Assembly (NCBI GenBank): GCA_964035575.1
Contig: OZ037875.1
Coordinates: forward strand, 186,001 to 250,000
Reading direction: 5' to 3'
Source of the DNA: Rhynchopus sp. YZ270_cl-10
Lineage: Eukaryota; Euglenozoa; Diplonemea; Diplonemida; Diplonemidae
DNA: 64,000 bases
Shown here: positions 51,910 to 64,000 of the stretch, piece by piece
How positions within the stretch are numbered: the first letter of the stretch is position 1
Layout: each line of letters begins with the position of its first letter
Program-made: the position numbers and the translations under genes
Notes under the pieces: model-generated
The model's input: only the letters and a program-made list of their open reading frames with translations
Told to the model about the DNA's origin: nothing
Databases searched by the model: none

Positions 51910-54900
51910 TCACCGTTCATCGGCGGACGGAGAGGCTGGTTCTCCGTGGGTTATCTGACCAGAGAAACAAATGATGTAGATGTCAAACATACTGTATCCA
52001 CCTGCAGCTTCAGAGTCACGCACAACGCCTTCGAGAAGAGAGCTCCAGGCTGGACCCATTGCCTTTTCTTGCGTTGTTTGAGAGGTGCCTGGTGCCTCTG
52101 TCCGTCCTGATGTTGAGAGTGGTGCGAGATGCACTTCGCCGCCCGCAGGGGCATCGAGGTTGCGCCGTGTCTCTACAGCAGACAGCTTGTCCTCAACAAT
52201 CTCCGAGACAAGGTTCTGGTAGTGGCTGTTGTAGTCTGTGGGCGGACCACCTTTCTTGTCTACAATGCCCATGGGCTTCATCGTGGAACGCACGTCCCAG
52301 CTGACATGAGACTTTGAGGAATCCTGAAGCTGTAAGGTGTGTAGAGATAAATGGAGTGCATTTTTTAAAAGACAAAATGAAGAGTTGACACGGCAGTTTT
52401 GCAGATTGAATTGGAGAAGGGGATTGCGGCATGAAATTTTCGAAGAATTGTGCACCTCTTGGGGTGGAAGCAGTTTGTCTCGTGTGCTTTGTTTGGTCAC
52501 AAAAAAAAATTATCAGATTAGATTTGTGCATACCCCACGCGCTCCTCCCGACTTTGCATCATCGTTTGGATCGCTGCCGATGTCGCTGAGTGCTTCCTCG
52601 TCGTAGTCGTTGTTCATGAGCGTTGTGAGTGTCACCGCCTGGGGCTCGTACCGCCTGCGCACCCGAGCAACCGGTGGTGCGAGGACGTTCCTGCTGCTGG
52701 TCTGCTGCGGTGCTGCGTCCACTGTTTCGGTGTCGAAGTCGCCGTGCTCTCTGCCGTGGATGAGGCGTTCCAGCGCACGGTCCTGCTGCTGCTGGAAGGC
52801 AAAGTCTTCCCCCATTAGCTCGCCCCCCTGGTCGTATCCAGGAGCGGTCAGGGTTTGCAGCTCAGATTTGTTCTCAACAAGGTCCGCACGGCGGCGGCGC
52901 TGCTGGTTGATGAGCGACTGTGTCTTCTCGACGTCCAACAGCAGCTCCTGCTCGCGACCTCGTTCGCGCGCACGTTTCGAAGCCTCGCGCTGCGCAACAC
53001 CAAACTGCAGCGCATGGCTCGCCTTCGCCCTGTCCACCTGGCGCTGCGTCTCCTTCCTGTTCTCGTCCTTGTCCATCTCTATCTCCAGCTGGCGCTTCCT
53101 CCGTTCAAGGCCCTTCGCCTCGTCACGCTGCTTCTTTTGGATGAGCTGCTCGGCGCGTTTGAGCTTCAGTCTCTGGAGCTGGTCGTTGAGTGCAGCTCCA
53201 CGTTCTGTCTCATCCTCGCCCTTCTTGTTGTCGTCGTCGCTGTTGGTGTCGGAGTCGGAGACCTCGACTGCGCCGCGTTCACGCTTCTTTGCCGTCTCCA
53301 GCGAGGCTGCCTCCTGTGTGGGGCGCTGCAGCCCGTTGATGATGTTGTTGCCGTGTGCAGAGATGCGGTTCAGCTCAGCAAGCTCCTTGGCGGGCATGAG
53401 AAGTTCTTTCTGCTTTTCCTCTTCAAGCTTGTGGTGCGCCTGCTTACGCTCGAGACGCTTGCGCAGCTTGGTTGCGAGGTACATGATAATGGCGACACAG
53501 ACGCACAGGATGCACGCAATGATGATCAGCCAACCAATCAGAGCGCTGTTGTCATTAGGGTCGCCCTCGTGTGTGCAGAAACCAGGTGCGCTCGCATACG
53601 GCTTGGCCATGCCTGTGTAGATAATCTTGCTGTCGCTGTTCTCGTTGTTGTCCCAGCGGCAGTTCTCGCCTGCCCCGCATTCTTCGGTAGTGATAAACTT
53701 TCCACAGCGTGTGCGGACGCAGAGGGACGTGGCGATGTCGTACTCACAGATGGGACTGCTCTCGCATGACACAACGCCGCAGTACCGTGGGTGGCATTTG
53801 TTGTCCTCAGTTGACCACTCACAGTCGTTTATGTTGCACGACTGTTCATCCTCCCAGGTGCACCCAGCACCGGGTGTGATCGGCTTGTCAGAACACTCTG
53901 CAAGGGCATTGGCCTTTGTCCCGAAGAGGTCACCGACACAGCCGCAGGTGAAGTCGGGGTCTGTGCTCGTGCAGGACTGGCCTCCGTCACGGCAGACGGC
54001 GAAGTTCGTGGCACACGGGCTGCCGTCCTTGTACTTGCATGTAGGCACCACCGCAACGATCTCCCGCCCTGTCCCCGTCCCGGAACACTCGCAGTACCAG
54101 TCGTTGACGGCAGTTGAATTCGTGTTCGGGTCGACGCAGACCTGCCCCGCAGCATTGCACGTTGCCTTGTTCGCAATGCACTCGTCAATGGGCAGGCCTG
54201 AGTCGCCGCACTCAGCCTTCTTGCCCACAGCAGAACCCTTCGGCTGTGGGTCCACACACTGGCACTCCCAGTCGTCCATAACCGCCATATCTGGGTCAAA
54301 GCACGTCTGCCCAAAGGCCTCGCAGACTGTGTACTGCATCTCGCACTCACCCGTCCACATGCACGCTGCAGCAGCACCGGTCGCCATCCCCGTTCCGCTG
54401 CCCGTACAGGTGCACACCCAGTCCCCGGTGGTCTGTTGGTTCGTGTCCTCGCATGTCTGGCCTTTCTCGGTACATGTATTGCCCTTAGGGTTCGCCAAGC
54501 ATTCATCCATGCCGCACGACGCTGCCGTGTTCACTGCTGAGCCGACGCTTGGGGAGACACAGACGCACTGCCAGTCGCCCGTGGCGGTAGGGTCGGGGTC
54601 GTTGCAGCTCTGGCCAACAGAGGTGCACGTGGCTGCGTTGTCGTAGCACTCATCTGCACCGCAGGTGGCGGCCTTTGCGACACCAGGGTCGCCCACAGCG
54701 GGGTAGATGCACTCACACTGCCAGTCACCCATCTTCATCTCGTCGGGGTCGTTGCAGCTCTGCTTCTGCGCAAGGCACTGGTCAAGGACGCTTTGCTCCT
54801 TGCACTCCCCTACCTGCACGCAGGTCGCAGGTGCCGCTTGCACAGGTGCTCCTGAAGCCGGTGCTATGCACTGGCACTCCCAGTCGCCAGTCGACGCCTC

Positions 54901-57900
54901 CGCCTTGTTCGCGTCAACGCACAGCTGTCCTTGTGTTTCACACGTGTCGCGGTTCTGGATGCACTCATCGAGGTCGCACGACGCAACCTGTCCCAATGCA
55001 CTCCCGTTCGTGGGGAGTGCGCAAACACACTTCCAGTCGCCATCCACGGTGGGGTCAGGGTCAATGCACGTCTGCTTCGCAACCGTGCACACTGCGCTGT
55101 TGGTGGCGCATTCGCCACTGCCACAGGACGCTGCTTGGATCTTGGCAGTGCCCGTCAGCGGTGCCACGCAGCTACAGGTCCAGTCGTTCAGGCTCATGGG
55201 GTCGATGCTCGCGTCCAGGCACTCTTGGTTGTTCTCGAGGCAGATTTTCCCCGTGGACATGCACTCGTTGAGGCCGCACGTGGCCGGCTTCGCTGTGTCG
55301 CGCCCGTCCCCTGGGGTAATGCAGACACACTCCCAGTCAGAGGCTTTGGCAGGATCTGGGTCGTTGCAGCTCTGCCCTGCGGCGTGGCAGGTGGCGGCGT
55401 TGGTCTGGCACTCGCCCACTTCCGTACACATGGTAGCAGCGGCGGTGGCGGGGTCCCCTGTGGCAGGTGCGATGCAGTTGCATGTCCAGTCGCCAACAGC
55501 AGCGCTGGCATCCTTGCAGAGCTGTCCTTGGGCGTTGCACGCTGCGTCTCCTTCCGCAAGGCATTCGTCAAGGGTGCAGACAGCAGGTGCAGCCTTGCCC
55601 GTCCCGCTTGAGGGGGTGTTGCATTGGCACACCCAATCCCCAGGCACAGCCTGGTCCGGGTCAATGCACGTCTGGTCCATGGGGCAAGTGTTGCTCGCAC
55701 ACTCGTCAGCATTACACGAGGCTGGGCCGGCAGTGGTCGACCCCGTGCCAGGGGCATCGCAGTTGCAAGTCCAATCCCCAGTCACTGCCGGGTCAGGGTC
55801 GTTGCACGTCTGCCCCACCAAGCACGTCGCAGCATTAGCAAGACACTCGTCCAAAGCACACAACGCCGCCATCATGTCAGCCGACCCCACCCCCGGTGCA
55901 ATGCAGTTGCACTTCCAGTTGCCATCGACCATCACATCGGGGTCCGTGCATGACTGCATCGCAGCGTGGCAGGTGTCCTCGTTCGCAACACATTCACCAA
56001 CGTTTGTGCACATCGCAGCAATCGCCGTCGCAGCCATTCCCGTGGAAGGTGCAATACAGTTGCATGTCCAGTCACCATTCACAGACATCGAAGGGTCCAC
56101 ACACTCCTGACCCTTAGCGGAGCAAATCACAGCATTGGCAATGCACTCATCGTTCAAGGTGCATGCTGCTGCCATCATAACAGCCGTTCCTGTCATGGGC
56201 ACAATGCAGTTGCACGTCCAGTCCCCCATGATAGATTCATTCGGGTCCTCGCACGACTGTCCTGCAGCTATGCATGTGGCCTCGTTCGCAACACACTCGC
56301 CTGTGTTTGTGCACATCGCAACACCCGCCTGCACAGCTGTTCCCGTTGAAGGTGCGACGCAGTTGCATGTCCAGTCACCGGTCGACTTTGGGCTCTGGTT
56401 CGGGTCGTTGCATGACTGTCCCTGCGCAGTGCATGTTGCCAAATTATCAATACACTCATCAGACTCGCAATTTGCTGCCATCATGACACCCGACCCTGTC
56501 AACGGCGCAATGCAGTTGCACTTCCAGTCTCCCATCACTGCTGGGTTGGGGTCCTCGCACGACTGTCCTGCAGCGATACACGTGGCCTCATTTGCAACGC
56601 ATTCGCCTGTGTTTGTGCACATCGCAACACCTGCAACGGCCGCAGTGCCCATGGAAGGTGCGATGCAGTTGCATGTCCAGTCACCAGTTGAAGCCGACGT
56701 TGGGTTCGGATCACTGCATGACTGTCCCTGAGCAGTGCACGTCGCACCATTATCAACACACTCGTCAAGCGCACAAGCTGCCGCCATCATAACACCAGAA
56801 CCAGTCGCGGGCGCAATGCAGTTGCACTTCCAGTCCCCCATCACTGTGTCATCTGGGTCCTCACACGACTGTCCTGCAGCAATGCACGTAGCTTCATTCG
56901 CGACACACTCACCTGTGTTCGTGCACATCGCAACACCTGCTTGCACAGCTGTTCCCGTTGAAGGTGCGATACAGTTGCATGTCCAGTCGCCAGTTGATGC
57001 AGGAGTAGGGTTTGGATCGTTGCACGACTGTCCCTGCGCTGTGCAAAGGGCTGCGTTGGAGACACATTCATCTTGCGCACATGTCGCTGCCATTTGTAAA
57101 CCTAAACCTGTCGCAGGTGCAATGCAGTTGCACTGCCAGTCCCCCATGACCATTTCATTTGGGTCGTTGCACGACTGTCCCATAGCGATACACGTAGCTT
57201 CATTCGCGACACACTCGCCTGTGTTCGTGCACATCGCAACACCTGCTGTCACAGCTGTTCCTGTTGAAGGTGCGATACAGTTGCACGTCCAGTCACCAGT
57301 TGATGCCGATGTTGGGTTTGGGTCGTTGCAAGACTGTCCCTGAGCAGAGCAAGTAGCACCATTGTCAACACACTCATCCAGTGAGCATGTGGCCGCCATC
57401 ATGACACCAGAACCTGTCGAGGGTGCGATGCAGTTGCACTTCCAGTCCCCCATCATTGTGTCATCAGGATCTTCGCAAGACTGTCCCGCAGCAATGCATA
57501 TGGCTTCGTTCGCAACACACTCACCTGTGTTCGTGCACATGGCAACACCTGCTGTCACAGCTGCCCCCGTTGATGGTGCGATACAGGTGCACGTCCAGTC
57601 GCCAGTTGATGCAGGATCTTGGTTCGGATCATTGCACGACTGTCCCTGAGCTGAGCAAGTAGCAGCATTATCGGCGCACTCGTCGGCAGCACACGTTGCT
57701 GCCATCATCAAACCAGACCCTGCTAATGGTGCGATGCAGATGCATTGCCAGTCTCCCATCACTGTTTGATCTGGGTCTTGGCACGACTGTCCCGCTGCTA
57801 TGCACGTAGCTTCGTTCGCAACACACTCACCTGTGTTTGTGCACATCGCAACACCTGCTGTCACAGCTGTTCCCGTTGATGGTGCGATGCAGTTGCACAT

Positions 57901-60900
57901 CCAGTCACCAATAGAAGCAGGGTCTTGGTTCGGGTCGTTGCACGACTGTCCCTGAGCAGTGCACGTTGCACCATTATCAACACACTCGTCGCGTGCACAA
58001 GTTGCTGCCATCATAACACCAGAACCTGTTGCGGGCGCAATGCAGTTGCACTTCCAGTCTCCCATCACTGCTGGGTCGGGGTCCTCACACGACTGTCCTG
58101 CAGCGATACACGTGGCTTCATTTACAATGCATTCACCTGTGTTCGTGCACATGGCAACACCCGCCTGCACAGCTGCCCCCGTTGAAGGTGCGATGCAGTT
58201 GCACGTCCAGTCGCCAGTTGATGCAGGATCTTGGTTCGGATCATTGCACGACTGTCCCTGAGCTGAGCAAGTAGCAGCATTGTCGGCGCACTCGTCGGCA
58301 GCACACGTTGCTGCCATCATGACACCCGACCCTGTCAACGGCGCAATGCAGTTGCACTTCCAGTCTCCCATCACTGCTGGGTCGGGGTCCTCGCACGACT
58401 GTCCTGCAGCGATACACGTGGCCTCATTTGCAACGCATTCGCCTGTGTTTGTGCACATCGCAACACTTGCAACGGCCGCAGTGCCCATGGAAGGTGCGAT
58501 GCAGTTGCACGTCCAGTCACCAGTTGAAGCTGACGTGGGATTGGGATCGTTGCACGACTGTCCCTTCGCGGTACACGTTGCACCATTATCAACACACTCG
58601 TCAAGTGTGCAAGTTGCTGCCATCATGACACTGGAACCTGTCGAAGGTGCAATGCAGTTGCACTTCCAGTCTCCCATCACTGTTTGATCTGGGTCTTGGC
58701 ACGACTGTCCCGCTGCAATGCATATGGCTTCGTTCAGAACACATTCGCCGACGTTAGTGCAGGTTGCAACACCAGCCTGCACTGCTATGCCTGTCGAGGG
58801 AGCAATGCAGTTGCAAGTCCAGTCCTTGGTGACTGTCGGCGAAGTGTTCGGGTCGTTGCACGACTGTCCCTGTGCCGTGCAAGTAGCACCATTGTCGACA
58901 CACTCATCAAGTGTGCATATTGCTGCCATCGATACACCCGACCCTGTCAACGGTGCGATGCAGTTGCACTTCCAGTCTCCCATCACTGCTGGGTCGGGGT
59001 CCTCGCACGACTGTCCTGCAGCTTGACAAGTTGGCTCATTCACAACACATTCGCCTGTGTTTGTGCACATCGCAACACCCCCCTGGACAGCTGTTCCCGT
59101 TGAAGGTGCAATGCAGTTGCATGTCCAGTCGCCAGTTGAAGCAGGAGTAGGGTTTGGATCATTGCACGACTGTCCCTGAGCAGTGCACGTTGCGCCATTA
59201 TCAACACACTCGTCACGTGCACAAGTTGCTGCCATCATGACACCAGAACCTGTTGCGGGCGCAATGCAGTTGCACTTCCAGTCTCCCATCACTGCTGGGT
59301 CGGGGTCCTCGCACGACTGTCCTGCAGCGATACACGTGGCTTCATTTGCAATGCATTCACCTGTGTTCGTGCACGGAGCCGCACCCGCAACGGTCGCAGC
59401 ACCCGTTGAAGGTGCGATGCAATTGCACGTCCAGTCGCCAGTTGAAGCAGGTGTAGGGTTCGGGTCGTTGCACGACTGTCCTTGGGATGTACAAGTAGCA
59501 CCATTGTCAATACACTCATCTTGTGAGCATGTGGCCGCCATCATAACACCAGAACCTGTTGCGGGCGCAATGCAGTTGCACTTCCAGTCTCCCATCACTG
59601 CTGGGTCGGGGTCCTCACACGACTGTCCTGCAGCGATACACGTGGCCTCATTTGCAACACACTCACCTGTGTTCGTGCACATCGCAACACCTGCTGTCAC
59701 AGCTGCCCCCGTTGATGGTGCGATGCAGTTGCACGTCCAGTCACCAGTTGAAGCAGGAGTAGGGTTTGGATCATTGCACGACTGTCCCTGAGCAGTGCAC
59801 GTTGCGCCATTATCAACACACTCGTCACGTGCACAAGCTGCTGCCATCATGACACCAGAACCTGTCGAAGGTGCAATACAGTTGCACTTCCAGTCTCCCA
59901 TAACTGCTGGGTCAGGATCTTCGCACGACTGTCCCGCGGCTATACACGTGGCTTCATTTGCAACACACTCACCTGTGTTCGTACACGTGGCCGCGGAAGC
60001 TGTGACTGCAGCACCCGTTGAAGGTGCGATACAGTTGCATGTCCAGTCGGCAAGAGCCATTTGGTTAGGATCGCTACACGACTGCCCCTGTATGGTACAA
60101 GTAGCACCATTATCAACACACTCATCCAGTGAGCATGTGGCCGCCATCATGACACCAGAACCTGTCGAAGGTGCGATGCAGTTACACTTCCAGTCTCCCA
60201 TCACTGCTGGGTCGGGGTCCTCACATGACTGTCCCGCAGCCTGACAAGTAGCTTCATTTGCAACACACTCACCTGTGTTGGTGCACATCGCAACACCTGC
60301 TTGCACAGCTGTTCCCGTTGATGGTGCGATGCAGTTGCATGTCCAGTCGCCTGTGGAAGCAGGAGTAGGGTTCGGATCGTTGCACGACTGTCCCTGCGCT
60401 GCGCACGTCGCATCATTAGCAACACATTCATCTTGGACACAAGTTGCCGCCATCATAACACCAGAACCTGTCGCAGGTGCAATGCAGTTGCACTTCCAGT
60501 CTCCAACGATGGCTTGGTCAGGATCTTCGCAAGACTGTCCTGCGGCTATGCACGTAGCTTCGTTCGCAACACACTCGCCGGTGTTCGCGCACATGGCGGG
60601 CTGGCCTTGTGCAGGGGTGCCCGTTGAAGGTGCGACGCAGTTGCAAGTCCAGTCGCCGAGTGAAGCCGTTAGCTGGACTGGATCAGTGCATGACTGCCCT
60701 TGTGCCGTGCACGTAGCACCATTCGCAAGACACTCATCTATAGCGCACGACGCCGCCATCATGACAGAGGCACCCAGCGATGGAGCAATGCAGTTGCACT
60801 TCCAGTCTCCCATCACTGCTGGGTCGGGGTCCTCACACGACTGTCCTGCAGCGATACACGTGGCCTCATTTGCAACGCACTCACCTGTGTTCGTGCACAT

Positions 60901-63900
60901 CGCAACACCTGCAACGGCCGCAGTGCCCATGGAAGGTGCGATGCAGTTGCACGTCCAGTCACCAGTTGATGCAGGAGTAGGGTTTGGATCGTTGCACGAC
61001 TGTCCTTGCGCTGTGCACGTTACGGCATTGGCGACACATTCATCAAGTGCACAAGTTGCGGCAATCATCAGCGCGCTGCCTGTGGATGGTGCGATGCAGT
61101 TGCACTTCCAGTCCCCCATCACTGCTGGGTCGGGGTCCTCACACGACTGCCCCGCTTGATTGCAAATTATGTCATTTGCAACGCACTCACCTGTGTTTGT
61201 GCACATCGCAACACTTGCGACGCCCGCAGCACCCGTTGAAGGTGCGATGCAGTTGCACGTCCAGTCGCCAGTTGATGCAGGAGTAGGGTTCGGATCGTTG
61301 CACGACTGTCCCTGCGCTGTGCAAAGGGCTGCGTTGGCGACACATTCATCTTGCGCACATGTTGCTGCAGCCATTGTTCCAGTGCCTGTTGTTGGTGCAT
61401 CGCACAAACAAGTCCAGTCTGATGGATTCGTCAGGTCTGGATCAGTACATGTTTGCCCCATGGGACACGTAGCAGCATTGGCGACACACTCGTCAAGTGT
61501 GCATACTGCAGCCGTCATCACACCTGTACCTGTTGCAGGTGCAATGCAGTTGCACCTCCAGTCACCAGTCACCGCAAGGTCTGGGTCTTCGCAAGCCTGT
61601 CCCGCTGCAATGCACGTAGCGTCGTTCGCAACACACTCCCCAACGCTGGAACACGTCGCCGGAGCACCCTGCACAGCTGTGCCCGTAGAAGGTGCGATGC
61701 AGTTGCACATCCAGTCGCTGGTGGAACCTGTGGCAGTGTTGGGATCGGTGCACTGCTGACCCTGAGCACTGCACGTCATTGCATTTGTGAGACACTCATC
61801 CAACACACACGTCGCAGGGCCTCTGGTGTTTGTTCCTATACCAGGTGCGTTGCATTCGCACAGCCAGTCGTCTGCTGTCGTGGCATCGGGGTCTCTGCAC
61901 GTCTGCTCAGGCATGACGCACGTGGTTGAGTGGGCAAGACATTCGTCCTGGCCACAGACGGCTGCGCCAAGAGCGTTGCTACCCGTAAGCGGTGCGACGC
62001 ATTCGCACTGCCAGGAGTCGGCAGTCGCGGTGTCCATGTCCTTACACACTTGCTCTGGCCCTGGGCACGCGGTGACTGTGGCGCATTCATCCCACACACA
62101 CACGGCAGGGGCGCCAGTGGTTGTGCCTGTCTTTGGTGCTATGCAGTTGCACACCCAATCGCCGGCAACATTTGTGTCGGGGTCTGAGCATGACTGTCCC
62201 ATATCGGAACAAACTGTGTTCATGACACACTCACCCTGCTCAATACACGTCGCCACTACCGCCGTTGCTGTACCTGTTGCAGGGGCCACACAGTTGCAGG
62301 TCCAGTCACCCAACACAGCGAGAGCGGTATCGGGATCATTGCACGTCTGTCCAGCGTTTTCACACGTCGCTTTGTTGGCATCACATTCATCGAGCGTGCA
62401 CGTCGCAACAGCGAGGGGAGCTGACCCAGACTGGCCTACAGGACACACGCACTCCCAGTTGCTAAGGGTAGTTTGATCTGTATCCCGACACGTCTGTCCT
62501 ACTCCGGTGCACACAACACCGTTTGTAACGCATTCGTCAACTTCGCACGTTGCCACTGCTTTCACAGCCGACCCGGACTTCGGCGACGAACACCTGCACT
62601 CCCAGTCGTCCACCTTTGCCAGGTCAGGATCGAGGCAGTCCTGTCCAGCGTTCGCGCATTCGGTGTTTCCTACACATTCATCTGTGGTGCACGTGGCCAC
62701 CCCAGCTGTCGCAGACCCAGTAGCAGGGGCCAGGCATACACATTGCCAATCTCCCATCACTGCTGGGTCGGGGTCGTTGCACGACTGCATGGCAGCGATG
62801 CACGTGGCTTCGTTCGCAACGCACTCACCTGTGTTCGTGCACATCGCAACACCTGCAACGGCCGCAGTGCCTGTTGCGGGTGCCACGCAGTTACACGTCC
62901 AGTCGCCGGCTGAACCCTGGCTTGTGTCGGGGTCGAGACAGGTTTGCCCTTGGGCTGTGCAGGTGGCACCGTTGGCATCGCATTCGTCTGTGACACAGGT
63001 TGCGAGCATTGCCTTCGCTGTGCCTGTGAGGGGAGCGATGCAGGTGCACGTCCAGTCACCGGTGACACTTTGGTCGGGGTCCGTGCACGTCTGCCCTGTG
63101 CACGGGGCTGGCATCGCTGCACACTCATCCACGACACAGGTTGCAACAGCAGCTGTTGCGGCACCTGTCCCACCTGCACAAAGGCACTGCCAGTCGTTCG
63201 TGCTTGTGCTTGCCTTGTTGGGGTCGCTGCACGTTTGCCCTGCAGCTGTGCACACTGCCGCTTGGGCCACACACTCGTCTACCTCACAGTACCAGTCTCC
63301 TTTTGAGCTATCTGCAGTGTCGGGGTCCACGCAGGTGACAGCGCCGCATTGGTTGCCTGAGCCGCGGTCGGCGCAGGTCGGACAGATGACTGCACATTCA
63401 TCGAGCACGCACACGGCGGGCTGGGCGTCTCCTGTCGGACCGGTGCTGGGGGAGAGACAGACACACAGAAACCCCATTGGCCCCGGGGCACACGCCTGCC
63501 CTGCGTTGGAGCAGATGGCGACGTTAGCAGTCCCGCACGGTGCGTTGCCCACACAGGTCGCGGGGCCTGCTGCCACAGGTGTGCCGGTGGTGGGCACCAC
63601 GCAGTTGCATGTGTAGTCGAGGACGGAGGTGGGGCTTGTGTCGGGGTCCGTGCACTTCTGACCTGCATTTGAACAGATACCAGCCTTTGCAGCTTCGGTA
63701 CATTCGTCTTGCACACAGGTGGCGGCAGCAGCAAGCTGCGTCCCTACTTGGGGGTCGATGCAGTTGCAGACCCAGTCACCTGTGACGGTGGGCGACTGGT
63801 TCGGGTCGTTGCAGGCCTGTGTCATACCGCACACCGCTGCCTGCACGAGGCATTCGTCGAGGACACAGCTCCAGTCGTTGAGGCTGCTTGGGGACGTGTT

Positions 63901-64000
63901 TGGGTCTGTGCATGCGCTGCCCGCAGCCTGGCAGGAGTCGGTTGCGCCGTCAAACGCGCAGGACGGGCAGACCACGGTGCACTCATCCAACACACAGGTT
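51910..64000 (-). CDS. giant single-pass membrane protein with tandem EGF-like modules (5' end missing)
   Basis: Open from the right edge to 52534 without an intron (over 3,800 codons), then a 204 bp GT-AG intron (52330-52533) and a last exon. That exon stops at 51910 if unspliced, or at 51917 if a 37 bp intron (51956-51992) is removed. The outer part is about 65-70 six-Cys EGF-like modules of 45-52 residues (DECVANGATCTAQGQSC, then DWTCNCIAP). From about 56,170 to 61,400 they form near-identical two-module units of about 300-306 bp. A Cys-rich stalk precedes one membrane helix (LIGWLIIIACILCVCVAIIM, about 53,480-53,540). The cytoplasmic tail is a Lys/Glu/Arg-rich coiled coil followed by a disordered end. 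It is probably a surface adhesion or particle-binding receptor. The N-terminus and signal peptide lie outside the window. Confidence 0.88.
56170..61400 (-). repeat. coding tandem array, about 17 units of ~306 bp
   Basis: Within the giant gene, paired EGF-like modules recur with very high nucleotide identity (for example the segment containing CACTGCTGGGTCGGGGTCCT). Modules on both sides of this core are clearly more divergent, so the core looks homogenised by unequal exchange or gene conversion. Confidence 0.8.

Noticed and set aside
52610-63785. Many long plus-strand frames opposite the giant receptor gene
   Set aside because: They are antisense shadows of a repetitive GC-rich coding array, repeat with the same ~306 bp period and have unnatural Cys/Ser/His composition.
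1-64000. LTR retroelement, Polinton or viral gene remnants
   Set aside because: No reverse transcriptase, integrase, capsid or polymerase motif and no long terminal direct repeats were recognised on either strand.

Overview
This 64 kb window comes from a nuclear chromosome of a unicellular eukaryote. It has GT-AG spliceosomal introns of roughly 37-275 bp, eukaryote-only genes (Prp3, VPS8, FAM177, a twin CX9C protein, a METTL2/6/8-type methyltransferase, a DNMT5-type enzyme) and many short repeats. All twelve well-supported genes, and a partial one at the left edge, are read from the minus strand. Most have a pyrimidine-rich tract and an AG close upstream of the ATG. One-strand layout with AG acceptors before start codons is what spliced-leader, polycistronic genomes show (Euglenozoa; diplonemids would also fit the several cis-introns), but no spliced-leader gene is visible, so this placement is inference. 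DNMT5-type enzymes are known from picoalgae, stramenopiles, haptophytes and basidiomycete yeasts, so other lineages remain possible.

Layout from left to right. 1-4.1 kb: 5' end of a minus-strand gene, then a 3 kb terminal-inverted-repeat element carrying dense CGATCGTA palindromes. 4.7-7.7 kb: three compact genes (ubiquitin-like/WD40 protein, FAM177, twin CX9C protein). 7.7-13.6 kb: repeat-rich block with a TA-flanked inverted-repeat element, two foldback elements on either side of a 0.93 kb inverted-repeat element, and a (TACCTGTG)n array. 14.0-19.9 kb: a cyclic-nucleotide-binding-domain potassium channel and a secreted AA10 polysaccharide monooxygenase. 20.9-22.0 kb: an inverted-repeat element with a clean 6 bp target duplication. 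23.2-28.3 kb: mitochondrial HslU, a tRNA m3C-type methyltransferase and the spliceosomal protein Prp3. 28.4-31.8 kb: repeats, including an apparently exact 261 bp tandem duplication. 31.8-41.3 kb: a small basic protein and a five-exon VPS8 with a LamG-like insert. 41.3-43.4 kb: hairpin elements and a second (TACCTGTG)n array. 43.6-49.0 kb: a DNMT5-type methyltransferase/SNF2/RING protein. 51.9-64.0 kb: a giant membrane protein of about 3,950 or more residues, built from EGF-like modules and open at the right edge.

The genes are mainly housekeeping (proteolysis, splicing, tRNA modification, endosomal tethering) and do not form an obvious pathway. The two more unusual themes are a DNMT5-type methylation enzyme encoded among CpG-dense and foldback repeats, and two large extracellular or secreted proteins (the EGF-array receptor and the polysaccharide monooxygenase) that point to surface interaction with particles or polysaccharides.
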